Assembly: GCF_003993775.1 (NCBI RefSeq)
Contig: NZ_RJRZ01000010.1
Span: 87,689-151,688 of the forward strand
Source of the DNA: Frigidibacter oleivorans
GTDB lineage: Bacteria; Pseudomonadota; Alphaproteobacteria; Rhodobacterales; Rhodobacteraceae
Direction: 5' to 3'
DNA length: 64,000 nt
Below are positions 1 through 10,971 of this stretch, piece after piece. A program made the position numbers and the translations under genes. Each line of letters starts with the position of its first letter. Position 1 is the stretch's first letter. The notes beneath the pieces are model-generated. The model was not told the origin of the DNA. It made no database searches and was given only the letters and a program-made list of their open reading frames with translations.

Positions 1-770
1 GCCTCGGGCGCCGCCCTGCCATGCAGCAGCCAGACCGGCCCCTGATCCAGCGAGGCGAGAAGCCGCCCGCGCGGCAGGTCCAGCCGCGCGGCGGCCACGA
101 TCCGCACCGGTTGACGCTGGGACCCCAGCCCGCGCACCGTCAGCAGCGGATCATCCGCGCGCGCCGTGCCCGCGCCGACCAGCACCGCGTCATGCCGCGC
201 CCGCATCCCGTGAACCAGATGCCGCGCCTCGGGCCCGGTGATCCAGCGGCTTTCGCCGGTGGCGGTGGCGATCCGCCCGTCGAAACTGGTCGCGAGCTTC
301 AGCGTGACCATCGGCCGGCCCTGCCGGATGCGGGTCAGGAAGCCGCGCTGCGCCGCCTCGGCCTCGGCCGACAGAACGCCGGTCGTGACCGCGACCCCGG
401 CCGCGCGCAGGATGTCATGGCCGCGGCCGGCGACCCGGGGATCGGGATCCTCCAGCGCGGTGACGACGCGCGCCACGCCCGCTGCCACCAGCGCCCCGGC
501 GCAGGGCGGGGTCTGCCCGTGATGGGCGCAGGGTTCGAGGCTGACATAGGCGGTGGCGCCCCGGGCCGCCGCCCCGGCCTGGGCCAGCGCCTGCGGTTCG
601 GCATGGGGCCGGCCGCCATCGGCGGTCCAGCCGCGGCCGAGGATGCGCCCGTCGGCCACGACGACGCAGCCCACGGCCGGGTTCGGCCAGACCCGCCCCA
701 ATCCCCGGCGGCCGAGCGCGATCGCCAGCGCCATGAAGCGCCGGTCGGCCTCGGCCGGGGACAGGCTCAC
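1..770 (-). CDS. ribD: Riboflavin biosynthesis protein RibD, partial (cut by left edge)
   Basis: Bifunctional pyrimidine deaminase/reductase that carries out the second and third steps of riboflavin synthesis from GTP. Reading the minus strand from a GTG at 768-770 gives [20 protein letters not shown] and then the N-terminal deaminase domain. The zinc-site motifs HAE (in RPHAEPQAL) and [12 protein letters not shown] are visible, followed by the start of the reductase domain ([15 protein letters not shown]). About 256 codons are present and the C-terminus lies outside the window. The GTG overlaps the nrdR stop by four bases (GTGA), so the two genes are translationally coupled, the usual nrdR-ribD order in alphaproteobacteria. 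The start is assigned from this overlap and from the conserved N-terminus. Confidence 0.93.
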   Translation of the reverse strand, partial: MSLSPAEADRRFMALAIALGRRGLGRVWPNPAVGCVVVADGRILGRGWTADGGRPHAEPQALAQAGAAARGATAYVSLEPCAHHGQTPPCAGALVAAGVARVVTALEDPDPRVAGRGHDILRAAGVAVTTGVLSAEAEAAQRGFLTRIRQGRPMVTLKLATSFDGRIATATGESRWITGPEARHLVHGMRARHDAVLVGAGTARADDPLLTVRGLGSQRQPVRIVAAARLDLPRGRLLASLDQGPVWLLHGRAAPE

Positions 771-1234
771 TCTTCCGCGCCGGGATGCGGCCGCAGTTCC
801 GAGACGAACTTGTCGAAATCGTCCGCGGCCTGGAAGTTCTTGTAGACGCTGGCAAAGCGCACATAGGCCACGGTGTCGATCCGGGCCAGCGTCTCCATCA
901 CGATCTCGCCGATGACCTTGGAGGGGATATCGGTGTCGCCCAGGCTTTCCAGCCGCCGCACGATGCCGGAAATCATCTGGTCGATGCGTTCCGGCTCGAT
1001 TGGACGTTTCTGCATCGCGATGCGGATCGAGCGTTCCAGCTTGGTCCGGTCGAATTCCTCGCGCTTGCCGCTGGTCTTGATCACCACGAGGTCGCGCAGC
1101 TGCACCCGTTCGTAGGTGGTGAAGCGGCCCCCGCAGGCCGGGCAGAACCGGCGGCGGCGGATGGCCACATGATCTTCCGCAGGACGCGAGTCCTTCACCT
1201 GCGTGTCGACATTGCCGCAAAACGGGCAGCGCAT
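767..1234 (-). CDS. nrdR: Transcriptional repressor NrdR
   Basis: Zinc- and nucleotide-dependent repressor of ribonucleotide reductase genes, 155 residues, the normal family length. The N-terminus [18 protein letters not shown] carries zinc-ribbon cysteines C3, C6, C31 and C34. An ATP-cone domain follows from about residue 49 to 139 ([18 protein letters not shown] and onward). An in-frame extension upstream is possible but has no family resemblance, so the ATG at 1232-1234 is chosen because MRCPFCG is the invariant family start. It is followed directly by ribD. I did not find a convincing NrdR box inside the window. Confidence 0.96.
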   Translation of the reverse strand: MRCPFCGNVDTQVKDSRPAEDHVAIRRRRFCPACGGRFTTYERVQLRDLVVIKTSGKREEFDRTKLERSIRIAMQKRPIEPERIDQMISGIVRRLESLGDTDIPSKVIGEIVMETLARIDTVAYVRFASVYKNFQAADDFDKFVSELRPHPGAEE

Positions 1235-1537
1235 GGCCCTCTCCCTCGTCCCGGTCCGGTCTTTTTCCGCAGCACTATAGGAGACGACCGAGTCGTTGGG
1301 TAGAGGCTTTGGCCCGCCACAAGATGCTGATCCGTGCCTGTGGCGCGGCGGACTCAGGGTTGAGGTCGCGAACGCGGTCGGAGATTTCAAAGCATGCGTG
1401 CTGGAACAAGAGACAATCTGGAAAGTTGTTGGGGGCGTTGACGAAATCGGAAACCAATCTTTCGGGCACATCAATTAGCCAGCGACAAAGTCTTTGATTT
1501 GCGGCAAAATCATGTCAAATTCCTGACGGTAGCCATC
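1235..1537. other. Intergenic region between nrdR and the VPLPA-CTERM gene
   Basis: About 300 bases between divergent genes. It is less GC-rich than its surroundings and contains several short reading frames with no recognisable product. It must hold the promoters of nrdR/ribD and of the secreted protein at 1538, but I see no strong promoter or operator that I can place with confidence. Confidence 0.5.
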
Positions 1538-2131
1538 ATGCGTCGCATCCCCCTTTCCGCCGTCCTTGCCATCGCCCTGACCGGCACCGCCACCGCGGCG
1601 ACGCTGCCCGCGACCGGGGGCTATTCCTCGCTGCCGATGATCGCGAGCGTCGCCGGCCCGTTCGACCTGCCCGAAGACCCGCTGGGCCTGCTGGCCCCGG
1701 CAGAGACCGGGCTAGGCGACCTGCCGCCCGGCGTCAGCCTGCCCGCGACGAACTTCGGTGGCCCGGCGCCGACGGGGGTGCCCGACGGCCTGTCATCCTG
1801 CGTGCCGCTGAAACTGCGCCCCGCCCCGCGCCAGGGGCAGGTCACGCCAGAGGTCACGGGGCGCGATGCCGCGGACCTGACGGTGGCGGCGCCGCATGGC
1901 CCGGTCGCCGGGGCGGCGGATTGCCTGAAAGTGTCCGATCCGCTGGAATTCGGCGCGCTCGGCCAAGGCTATGGTTATGGTTCGGGCGGCGGGGTCGGCC
2001 GTGGCGAGGGTGAGGGCGAGGGCGGCGGCGGAGACCCCGAACTGCCGCCGGTGCCGCTGCCCGCGAGCCTGCCGCTGCTGCTGTCGGGGCTGGCGGTCTT
2101 GGGACTGGTCCGCGGCCGGCGCGCGGGCTGA
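1538..2131 (+). CDS. VPLPA-CTERM sorting domain-containing secreted protein
   Basis: A 197-residue exported protein of unknown function. It starts MRRIPLSAVLAIALTGTATA, a clear signal peptide, so the ATG at 1538 is preferred over in-frame starts 39 bases upstream. The middle is low-complexity and rich in Gly, Pro and Ala, with a run of alternating Gly and Glu/Arg near residues 145-165. The C-terminus has a VPLPAS motif followed by a hydrophobic span and an RGRR basic tail. This is the layout of the VPLPA-CTERM sorting signal known in Rhodobacterales, which an exosortase/rhombosortase-like enzyme is thought to process. No such enzyme is encoded in this window. The mature chain is not recognised. 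Confidence 0.8.
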   Translation: MRRIPLSAVLAIALTGTATAATLPATGGYSSLPMIASVAGPFDLPEDPLGLLAPAETGLGDLPPGVSLPATNFGGPAPTGVPDGLSSCVPLKLRPAPRQGQVTPEVTGRDAADLTVAAPHGPVAGAADCLKVSDPLEFGALGQGYGYGSGGGVGRGEGEGEGGGGDPELPPVPLPASLPLLLSGLAVLGLVRGRRAG

Positions 2132-2136
2132 TCGGG

Positions 2137-2156
2137 GCCGGGAAGGCCACCCCGGC
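2137..2156. terminator. Hairpin between convergent genes
   Basis: Arms GCCGGG and CCCGGC with an 8-nt loop lie in the 36-bp gap between two convergent genes. There is no U-tract, so it may be a weak or Rho-assisted bidirectional terminator. Confidence 0.35.
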
Positions 2157-2167
2157 GCCGTCGCACC

Positions 2168-2566
2168 TCAGTCGCGGTTGCCGATCCGCCTGCGGTTCTC
2201 GCACAGCTGCTGCGCCGTCGCGGCGCTGAGGCTGCCATCGTCGCGGCCGATCACCACCAGCCCGGTGCCGCCGCCGCCCGCCTGCGTCACCGAAAACCGC
2301 AGGTCCTGCCCCGGCCGCGCCCGTTCGGGCGTCAGCCGAAACACCCGCGTGTCGGGCCGAAGCCCGAGATGACCGATGACGAAATCGCCCGCCGCACACC
2401 AGTAGTCCGAGGTGCGCGACCCGGGGCGGTAATCGACGGTAAAGGCCTCGCCGGACCCGTCCACGGACAGGCCGTTCTGTGCGGGCCAGGCCTGCGCCGG
2501 CCCCGGCACGGCACCGGACAGTGCTGCGATGACGAGTGCGGCAGCAACCGCGGTCTTGGTCCACAT
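2168..2566 (-). CDS. Small secreted protein of unknown function
   Basis: A 132-residue protein starting MWTKTAVAAALVIAALSGAV, a signal peptide with probable cleavage after AQA (near residue 24). The ATG at 2564-2566 is chosen because a purine-rich AAGGGGG lies just upstream and the signal peptide begins there; an in-frame start exists 57 bases further upstream. The mature part holds two cysteines (DYWCAAGDF and AQQLCENRR) that could form a disulfide in the periplasm. I do not recognise the family. It converges with the VPLPA-CTERM gene, so it is a separate transcription unit. Confidence 0.75.
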   Translation of the reverse strand: MWTKTAVAAALVIAALSGAVPGPAQAWPAQNGLSVDGSGEAFTVDYRPGSRTSDYWCAAGDFVIGHLGLRPDTRVFRLTPERARPGQDLRFSVTQAGGGGTGLVVIGRDDGSLSAATAQQLCENRRRIGNRD

Positions 2567-2627
2567 GGCATAGCCCCCTTGCAGGTCGTTCCTGTAATCT
2601 AGGCGCAGGCGGCCTGCGGACAATGGC

Positions 2628-2994
2628 TCAGCCGGCGGCGCGCAGCAGGTCCAGCCACCGCGCCGCGGTCGCCGGGTCAGGAATGCGCAGCAGAACCTCG
2701 CCCGCCTTGCTGACGCGGGCTTCGGGCAGGGCCGCCAGAAGATCGGGCACCGACAGCCGGCCGCGGCGCAGCTCCGGCTTGCGGATATAGGCCAGCACCC
2801 AAGAGTCGGCCGGGGTGAGCGCGAGGCACCATTCGCCGTCGCGTTCCACCCGCAGCGTATCGACGAAGCCCTTTTCGTGCGGTTGCACGGTCAGGCCCAT
2901 GGCCGCAATCCCCTCGACCAGCAGGTCGAAGGCCGCCGCCGCCTCGGGGGTGCCGATCGCCTCGCGCAGCGCGGCGACCGTGAGGCTGTCCGGT

Positions 2995-3005
<11 letters not shown>
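2628..3005 (-). CDS. Hypothetical protein downstream of rpoD
   Basis: A 125-residue soluble protein ([20 protein letters not shown]) with no signal peptide or membrane span and no domain I recognise. Its start lies 11 bases inside the 3' end of rpoD, so it is probably co-transcribed with dnaG-rpoD. The alternation of charged and hydrophobic segments and the continuous frame support a real gene. Function cannot be inferred from position alone. Confidence 0.65.
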
Positions 3006-4983
<1,978 letters not shown>

Positions 4984-5028
4984 GTGGGCTCCTCTGGCGC
5001 GGCTCGAAGCGTCGTCACGGCGGACATC

Positions 5029-5087
5029 TGCGATTCGTGTTCCGGGGCGAAATCCCGAATCATGTCCGACTCTCTTAGCGAATCGCA
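5029..5087. repeat. Long-spaced inverted repeat between dnaG and rpoD
   Basis: TGCGATTCG at 5029-5037 is matched by its exact complement CGAATCGCA at 5079-5087. A nested CGAATC at 5056-5061 offers an alternative pairing. The repeat lies in the leader upstream of rpoD, where mutually exclusive hairpins could form. Function unknown. Confidence 0.35.
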
Positions 5088-5151
5088 GGGCGGAGTCACA
5101 GGCCGGACTCGCCTTGCGCTTGGGTGCCGGACGGGCCGGACAAGGGCGGGT

Positions 5152-7146
5152 TCAGTTCCGCTTCTTGCGCCAGACCTCTCCGTCGATCAGGGCCTGCAGT
5201 TCGGCCGACAGGGCCGCCCGGTCCTCGCCCAGGTCGTCTGCGTCCTCCAGTTGCGGTCTCTCGGCGCGGTGTCGGGCCTCGGCGGCCTGGTTCAGCCGCC
5301 ACGTCACCCCCTCGTCGGCCAGACCGGCGAGATCCTCCATCGCATCCTCGATCTCGGCCCGCGCTCCGCGGCGCGCCTCCAGCTTGGCCAGTTCCTCGGC
5401 CAGACACAGTCCGGCCAGGTCGGAATCGTCGGTGTTGCGGACGGGCGGGGCGATGGACACATGGGGCAGGGCCAGGACCGTTTCAAGAACACCGCCCGCA
5501 TCGGCAAGAATTCGTTTAGCAAAATCCGGCCCCGGCGCATGGCCATGCGCCAGCAGCGCCCGGCGCAGCCGGTCATGGCCCTCGCCCGTCAGCACCAGCA
5601 TCTCGATCTGGCTCTCGAACCGGGCGATGCACGAAGGATGCCGGGCACAGATGGCGAGGATCAGCGCCTCGCGCAGCACCTCCTCGATCTCCGGCCCTGC
5701 GGCGGCCAGCAGCGACATCCGCGTGCTGGCCAGGGGCAGCACCGGACCCTGCGCCCGCCAGCCGCCGCCGGGCCGGAAGCCCGCGCCGCCGCCCGACCCG
5801 AAGCCTGCGCCAGGCCCGCCCTGCCAGCGTCCGGCCCGCGGAGCCGGCCCGCGCTGGTCGCCGCCGCCGAACAGCCGGCCGCGCAGGCGACGGATCTCCT
5901 CGGCGTAATGCGCCCTGATCGAGGGGTCGCGGATCCGCTGGATCACCGCGCGCAGGTCCTTGTCCAGGGCCGCCCGCCGTTCGGGGCTGTCGAGCACGCG
6001 GCCCTCCGTCTCGCGCGACCACAGCAGGTCCACCATCGGCCGCGCGCGGTCGATCTGCGCCTGCATCGCGGCCGGCCCCTGCGCGCGGATCAGGTCGTCC
6101 GGGTCCATCCCCTGCGGCAGGATCACGAAGCGCAGCCCCTGCCCCGCCTCGATCAGCGGCAGGGCGAGGTCGATCAGCCGCATCGCCGCCCGCAGGCCCG
6201 CCTTGTCGCCGTCGAGCGCCACCAGCGGTTCCGGCGCGATCCGCCACAGCAGCCGCAACTGGTCTTCGGTGATCGCGGTCCCGAGGGGCGCGACCGCACC
6301 GCCGAACCCGGCTTCGGACAGCGCGATCACGTCCATATAGCCCTCGGCGACCAGCAGGGGCGCGCCCTTCGCCACCGCCTCGCGCGCCGGCGCCTGATTG
6401 TAGAGGTTGCGGCCCTTGTCGAAGATCTCGGTCTCGGGACCGTTGAGATACTTGGCGCGGGCATTCGGGTCCATCGACCGGCCGCCAAGGCTGATCGCCC
6501 GGCCGCGCGCATCGCGGATCGGAAAGATGATCCGGCCCCGGAACCGGTCATAGGGGGCACCGCCGTCCTCGGGCCGCGCGCACAGCCCCGCATCGACCAG
6601 CAGCTCGGGCGCGACGCCCTTGGCCGTCATCGCCCGGAACAGCCCCTGCCGGTCATCGGGGGCAAAGCCAATGCCGAAACGCTCCTGCCCGTCCGGCCCC
6701 AGCTTGCGGCGGTCGAGGTAGTCGCGCGCCCCGGCCGCGGCCGAGGTGCGCAGCTGCAGGCGGTACCATTTCACCGCCTCTTCCATCACCGCGACCAGTT
6801 CCGTGCGCCGGTCGGCCCGCTGCGCCGCCTGCGGGTCGCGGGCGGGCATGGTCATCCCCGCCTCGCGCGCGAGCGATTCCACCGCCTCCATAAAGCCGAT
6901 GTTCTCGGTCTCGCGCAGGAAGGTCAGCGCGTCGCCCTTCGCATGGCATCCGAAGCAGTAGTAGAAGCCCTTGCGGTCATCGACGTGGAAGCTGGCCGAT
7001 TTTTCCTGATGGAAGGGACAGGGCGCCCACCAGTCGCCCTTGGCCTGGTTCGACTTGCGGTTGTCCCAGATCACCTTGCGGCCGACGACCCGGCTCAGCA
7101 CCGTTCGGTTGCGCAGGTCGTCGAGGAAGCCGGGCGGGAGACTCAT
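5152..7146 (-). CDS. dnaG: DNA primase
   Basis: Synthesises RNA primers for DNA replication; 664 residues. A CHC2-type zinc finger is formed by C43, H46, C64 and C67 (CPFHQEKS and YYCFGCHAKGD). It is followed by the RNA-polymerase core with a TOPRIM domain (LLVAEGYMDVIALSEAG and PLVALDGDKAG, roughly residues 260-345). A Gly/Arg-rich linker near 420-450 leads to the C-terminal helicase-binding domain. It starts MSLPPGFLDDLRNR, which matches the family. It is upstream of rpoD on the same strand. Confidence 0.98.
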   Translation of the reverse strand: MSLPPGFLDDLRNRTVLSRVVGRKVIWDNRKSNQAKGDWWAPCPFHQEKSASFHVDDRKGFYYCFGCHAKGDALTFLRETENIGFMEAVESLAREAGMTMPARDPQAAQRADRRTELVAVMEEAVKWYRLQLRTSAAAGARDYLDRRKLGPDGQERFGIGFAPDDRQGLFRAMTAKGVAPELLVDAGLCARPEDGGAPYDRFRGRIIFPIRDARGRAISLGGRSMDPNARAKYLNGPETEIFDKGRNLYNQAPAREAVAKGAPLLVAEGYMDVIALSEAGFGGAVAPLGTAITEDQLRLLWRIAPEPLVALDGDKAGLRAAMRLIDLALPLIEAGQGLRFVILPQGMDPDDLIRAQGPAAMQAQIDRARPMVDLLWSRETEGRVLDSPERRAALDKDLRAVIQRIRDPSIRAHYAEEIRRLRGRLFGGGDQRGPAPRAGRWQGGPGAGFGSGGGAGFRPGGGWRAQGPVLPLASTRMSLLAAAGPEIEEVLREALILAICARHPSCIARFESQIEMLVLTGEGHDRLRRALLAHGHAPGPDFAKRILADAGGVLETVLALPHVSIAPPVRNTDDSDLAGLCLAEELAKLEARRGARAEIEDAMEDLAGLADEGVTWRLNQAAEARHRAERPQLEDADDLGEDRAALSAELQALIDGEVWRKKRN

Positions 7147-7224
7147 GCCCCTTCATATCGGTCGCGGGCGGCCAGCGTCCAGCGGGGGGCCGGTCCGCCG
7201 CGCCACGCCGGACGATGGCGGCCG

Positions 7225-7776
7225 TCAGCCGCGCGCCGCCACCGAGGTCATCGCCGCCTTCAGCTCGTGCACCGCGGTCTGCGCCATCGACCGGAAGACC
7301 CACAGGTCGAACCGGTCCGCCCCGCTGCGCCGGACCAGCGCCGCCATGTGATTGAGCGGCGCCCGCGCCACCGCGCCCTCGGGGAAGGCTGCGATCCGCA
7401 GGTCCAGCGACACCAGCCGCGCCAGCACCGCCTCGGCCGCCGGGCCGCGCAGCTGCATCGCCGCCCAGGCGTCGGACTGGTCGGTCAGCGCCGCATGTCC
7501 CGCCAGCCGCGCCGCCAGCGGCTCGGGCAGCGGCCCGAGGACGAAGGCCGTGCCCCGCCCCGCCCAGAGACAGGCGAGGCTGCCCCCGACGCCGGAGGTG
7601 CCGGGCGCGGGCCAGTCGAGCCCCGCCTCGGCCAGGATCGCCGCGACGGCCGCGGCCTGCCCGTGAAAGGGCGCGATGGACAGCACCGGCCCGGGCCGCA
7701 GTTCCACCAGCTGCGCCCCGGTGACGATGACCGGCAGCAGGTCGCCGCAGGGCGGGGTTTCGATCAGGCTAGCCAC
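7225..7776 (-). CDS. soxG: Sarcosine oxidase, gamma subunit
   Basis: The smallest-conserved subunit of heterotetrameric sarcosine oxidase, 183 residues. It is a divergent member of the GcvT-like fold and packs on the alpha subunit. The frame overlaps the soxA stop by 8 bases and ends the soxBDAG operon. Identification rests mainly on operon position plus typical segments such as WAAMQLRGPAAEAVLARLV and the C-terminal MAQTAVHELKAA. Without the operon it would be hard to recognise. Confidence 0.88.
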   Translation of the reverse strand: MASLIETPPCGDLLPVIVTGAQLVELRPGPVLSIAPFHGQAAAVAAILAEAGLDWPAPGTSGVGGSLACLWAGRGTAFVLGPLPEPLAARLAGHAALTDQSDAWAAMQLRGPAAEAVLARLVSLDLRIAAFPEGAVARAPLNHMAALVRRSGADRFDLWVFRSMAQTAVHELKAAMTSVAARG

Positions 7777-10702
7777 GCATCCGCACTCCGTCTGGGTCGT
7801 AGAAGACCGGGGCCGTCACCTCGACGGTGACGTCGACCCCGCGCAGGCTGTCGAGAAGCTGCAGCCGTTCGCCATGCCGGGTGCGGCCGTCGCGCAGGAA
7901 GCCGAGCCCGATGGACAACCCCAGCGTCGGCGACCAGCAGGCCGAGGTGACATAGCCCAGATCGTTCATCGGCACCGGTTCCGCCCCCTGCGGGAAAAGA
8001 TGCGCGCCGGCCAGCACCGCGTCGCCCCGCCCGGTGGCCTTCAGCCCGACCAGCTGCTGCCGGTCCGGCCCCGACAGGCCCGGCCGTTCGCTGGCGGCGC
8101 GGCCGATGAAATCCTTCTTGCGGCTCATCAGACCCTGCAGCCCCAGATCGAAGGCGGTGGTGCGGCCATGCAGTTCGGCATGGGTCAGGAAGCCCTTCTC
8201 GATCCTGAGGACGTTCAGCGCCTCCATGCCATAGGCGCAGCCGCCCATCGCCTCGGCCCGCGCCACCAGATCGCGGTAGAGTGCGTTGCCATAGCGCGCG
8301 GGCACCGCCACCTCATACCCCTCCTCGCCCGAGAAGGAGATGCGGAACAGCCGCGCCGCGACCCCGTGCAGCTGGACGTCGCGGCAGGCCATGAAGGCCA
8401 TCTCGTCCAGCGGCTGGTCGAGGATGCCATCCAGCAGGCGGCGCGCCTTCGGCCCGGTGACGGCAAACTGCGCCCAGGCCTCGGTCACCGAAATGGCCCG
8501 CAGGTCCAGGTCCGGGCGCAGCGCCTGCGCCACGAAGTCGAGATGGCGCATCACCTGCCCCGCGGCGGCGGTGGTGGTGGTGATCAGGAAATGCCCCTCG
8601 CCCAGCCGGGCGCAGGTGCCGTCATCCATCACCATCCCGTCCTCGCGCAGCATCAGCCCATAGCGGACGCGGCCCGGGGAGAGCGTGGACATGGTGTTGG
8701 TATAGACGAAATCGAGGAAGGCGGCGGCGTCCGGCCCCTGCACGTCGATCTTGCCCAGCGTCGAGACATCGCAGATGCCGACGCGGGACCGGACCGTCGC
8801 CACCTCGCGGTCGCAGGCCTCTTTCCAGGTGGGCTCGCCGGTGCGGGGGAAGTGGCTGGGGCGATACCACAGCCCCGCCTCAATCATCGGCGCCAGCCGG
8901 TCCAGCGCCGCGCGGTGCGAGGTGGTCAGCCGTTCCGGCGCGAAGCCCTTGCCCCGCCCGCCCGCGCCCATCGCGGCGATGGAAACGGGGGTGAAGGGTG
9001 GGCGGTAGGTGGTGGTGCCGGTGGCGGGAACGCTTTGCCCCGTCGCCTCGGCCAGCACTGCCAGCGCCGCGACGTTGGACCCGCGCCCCTGATCCAGCGC
9101 CATCCCCTGGGTGGTATAGCGCTTCATGTGCTCGACCGAGGTGAAGCCCTCGGTCGCGGCCAGCCGCACATCCTTGGTCGTGACGTCATTGGCCATGTCG
9201 AGGAAGGCACGGCCCTCGCCCCGCACCTCCCACAGCGGGGTCACCCGCACCGGCGCATCCTCGGCCTCGGGCAGGGGCGCGGGCTCGCCCGCCCGGTCGA
9301 GCGCCGCCAGCGCCTCCAGCCCCGCGCGCTGCCCGTCGGCGAGGCAGCCCGCGGTGGAGAAGACGCCCGCCGCCGCGCCGCAGGGGATCAGCCCCGGCAC
9401 CGTGCCCGGCTTGCCCGGATGCGGCGGCACGAAGGCCGCGATCTCCTCGCGCCACCAGGGCCGGGCCCCGTGATGGCAGGCCAGATGCACCGCCGGGTTC
9501 CAGCCGCCCGAGACGGCAAGGCAATCCGCCGGCACCCGCCGGGTGCCATGGTCGGTCTCGACGGTGACGGATTTCAGCGCGAGCCGCCCCTCGGTGCCCA
9601 GCACCTTCGCCCCGCGCAGCACCTGGAACGGCGCGTCCAGCCGCGCATCGGCCCGCGCGTCGATCAGCGCCGTCACCTCGATCCCGGCCGCGTGCAGGTC
9701 ACGGGCGGTGCGGTGCCCGTCGTCGTTGTTGGTGAAGACCGCGACGCGCGACCCGGCGGCGACGCCCCAGCGGTTGAGATAGGCGCGCACCGCGCCCGCG
9801 GCCATCACCCCGGGCCGGTCGTTCCCCGGGAAGGCGATCAGCCGTTCCTGCGCGCCCGCGGCCAGCACCGCGCGGCGGGCGACGATGCGCCAGAAGGCCT
9901 CGCGCGGCAGGTCGCCGGGGCGGGCAAGATGCAGCGCCACCCGTTCCAGCGCGCCGAACGTGCCGTCGTCATAGGCGCCGGTGACGGTGGTGCGCGGCAT
10001 CACCCGCACGCCCAGATCCCGCAGTTCCGCCATCGCCGCGGCCACCCAGGCCGGGCCGGGCTGGCCCCCGACCTCATGCGTCTCGGCCAGCAGCCGGCCG
10101 CCGGGGCGGGCATCCTCGTCGGCGAGGATGACGTCGGCCCCGGCCCGCGCCGCGGTCAGCGCCGCCATGATCCCGGCCGGCCCCGCGCCGATCACCAGCA
10201 GGTCGCAATGCGCCCAGACCTTTTCGTAGGGCGCGACCTCCGGCTCCTGCGGCAGGCGGCCAAGGCCCGCGGCGCGGCGGATCAGCGGCTCGTAAAGCCC
10301 CTCCCAGAAGGCGCGCGGCCACATGAAGGTCTTGTAATAGAACCCCGCGCCGAGGAAGGGCGCGAAGAGGTCGTTCACCTGCATCGCGTCGAAGCGCAGC
10401 GAGGGCCAGCGGTTCTGGCTGTCCGCCTCCAGCCCCTGATGCAGTTCCTGCATCGTGGCGCGGACATTGGGCACCCCTGCCCCGTCGCGCCGCACGGTCA
10501 CCAGCCCGTTCGGCTCTTCGCTGCCGGCGAAGACCAGCCCGCGCGGCCGGTGATACTTGAAGCTGCGCCCGATCAGCCGCTGGCCCGATGCCAGCAGCGC
10601 CGAGGCGAGGGTGTCGCCCTCGAAACCCACATGCTCCACCCCGTCGAAGCGGAAGCCCAGCGTCTGGCTGCGGTCGATCAGGCCCTTGCCCTCGATCCTC
10701 AT
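7769..10702 (-). CDS. soxA: Sarcosine oxidase, alpha subunit
   Basis: Large subunit of heterotetrameric sarcosine oxidase, 977 residues. The enzyme oxidatively demethylates sarcosine to glycine, passing the methyl group to tetrahydrofolate or releasing formaldehyde. The N-terminal ferredoxin-like domain has GRSFKYHRPRGLVFAGSEEP. A dinucleotide-binding motif (LLVIGAGPAGIMAA) lies near residue 170, and the C-terminal half is the GcvT-like folate domain. The start MRIEGKGLIDRS at 10700-10702 overlaps the soxD stop (ATGA). A further upstream start would add an unrelated Arg-rich tail that overlaps soxD. Confidence 0.96.
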   Translation of the reverse strand: MRIEGKGLIDRSQTLGFRFDGVEHVGFEGDTLASALLASGQRLIGRSFKYHRPRGLVFAGSEEPNGLVTVRRDGAGVPNVRATMQELHQGLEADSQNRWPSLRFDAMQVNDLFAPFLGAGFYYKTFMWPRAFWEGLYEPLIRRAAGLGRLPQEPEVAPYEKVWAHCDLLVIGAGPAGIMAALTAARAGADVILADEDARPGGRLLAETHEVGGQPGPAWVAAAMAELRDLGVRVMPRTTVTGAYDDGTFGALERVALHLARPGDLPREAFWRIVARRAVLAAGAQERLIAFPGNDRPGVMAAGAVRAYLNRWGVAAGSRVAVFTNNDDGHRTARDLHAAGIEVTALIDARADARLDAPFQVLRGAKVLGTEGRLALKSVTVETDHGTRRVPADCLAVSGGWNPAVHLACHHGARPWWREEIAAFVPPHPGKPGTVPGLIPCGAAAGVFSTAGCLADGQRAGLEALAALDRAGEPAPLPEAEDAPVRVTPLWEVRGEGRAFLDMANDVTTKDVRLAATEGFTSVEHMKRYTTQGMALDQGRGSNVAALAVLAEATGQSVPATGTTTYRPPFTPVSIAAMGAGGRGKGFAPERLTTSHRAALDRLAPMIEAGLWYRPSHFPRTGEPTWKEACDREVATVRSRVGICDVSTLGKIDVQGPDAAAFLDFVYTNTMSTLSPGRVRYGLMLREDGMVMDDGTCARLGEGHFLITTTTAAAGQVMRHLDFVAQALRPDLDLRAISVTEAWAQFAVTGPKARRLLDGILDQPLDEMAFMACRDVQLHGVAARLFRISFSGEEGYEVAVPARYGNALYRDLVARAEAMGGCAYGMEALNVLRIEKGFLTHAELHGRTTAFDLGLQGLMSRKKDFIGRAASERPGLSGPDRQQLVGLKATGRGDAVLAGAHLFPQGAEPVPMNDLGYVTSACWSPTLGLSIGLGFLRDGRTRHGERLQLLDSLRGVDVTVEVTAPVFYDPDGVRMRG

Positions 10703-10962
10703 GCCCGGTCCTCCGCGACGGCGCGGACCGACAGCATCTCGTGGCTGACGGTGTCGCGGTCCACCACCAGCCAGGACCCGCAGCCCTGATCGTGATACCA
10801 CAGGTCGCGCACCGGCCCGGCGATGTTGTCGCGCAGGTGCAGATAGGCGTCCCAGGCCTCGGGCGCGGCATCGGCGGCCGGCCGGTCGAGATAATCGGCG
10901 GCGCCGTAGTAGTAGAATTCGCGCCGGTCGCGCGGGCCGCAGAGGGGGCAGGTCAGGCGCAT
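10699..10962 (-). CDS. soxD: Sarcosine oxidase, delta subunit
   Basis: An 87-residue zinc-binding subunit. It begins MRLTCPLCGPRDRREFYYYG, with the CxxC zinc pair, and a second ligand set appears in WYHDQGCGSW. Size, motifs and the position between soxB and soxA are all typical. It overlaps soxA by four bases and follows soxB by nine. Confidence 0.96.
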   Translation of the reverse strand: MRLTCPLCGPRDRREFYYYGAADYLDRPAADAAPEAWDAYLHLRDNIAGPVRDLWYHDQGCGSWLVVDRDTVSHEMLSVRAVAEDRA

Positions 10963-10971
10963 CGGTGTCTC

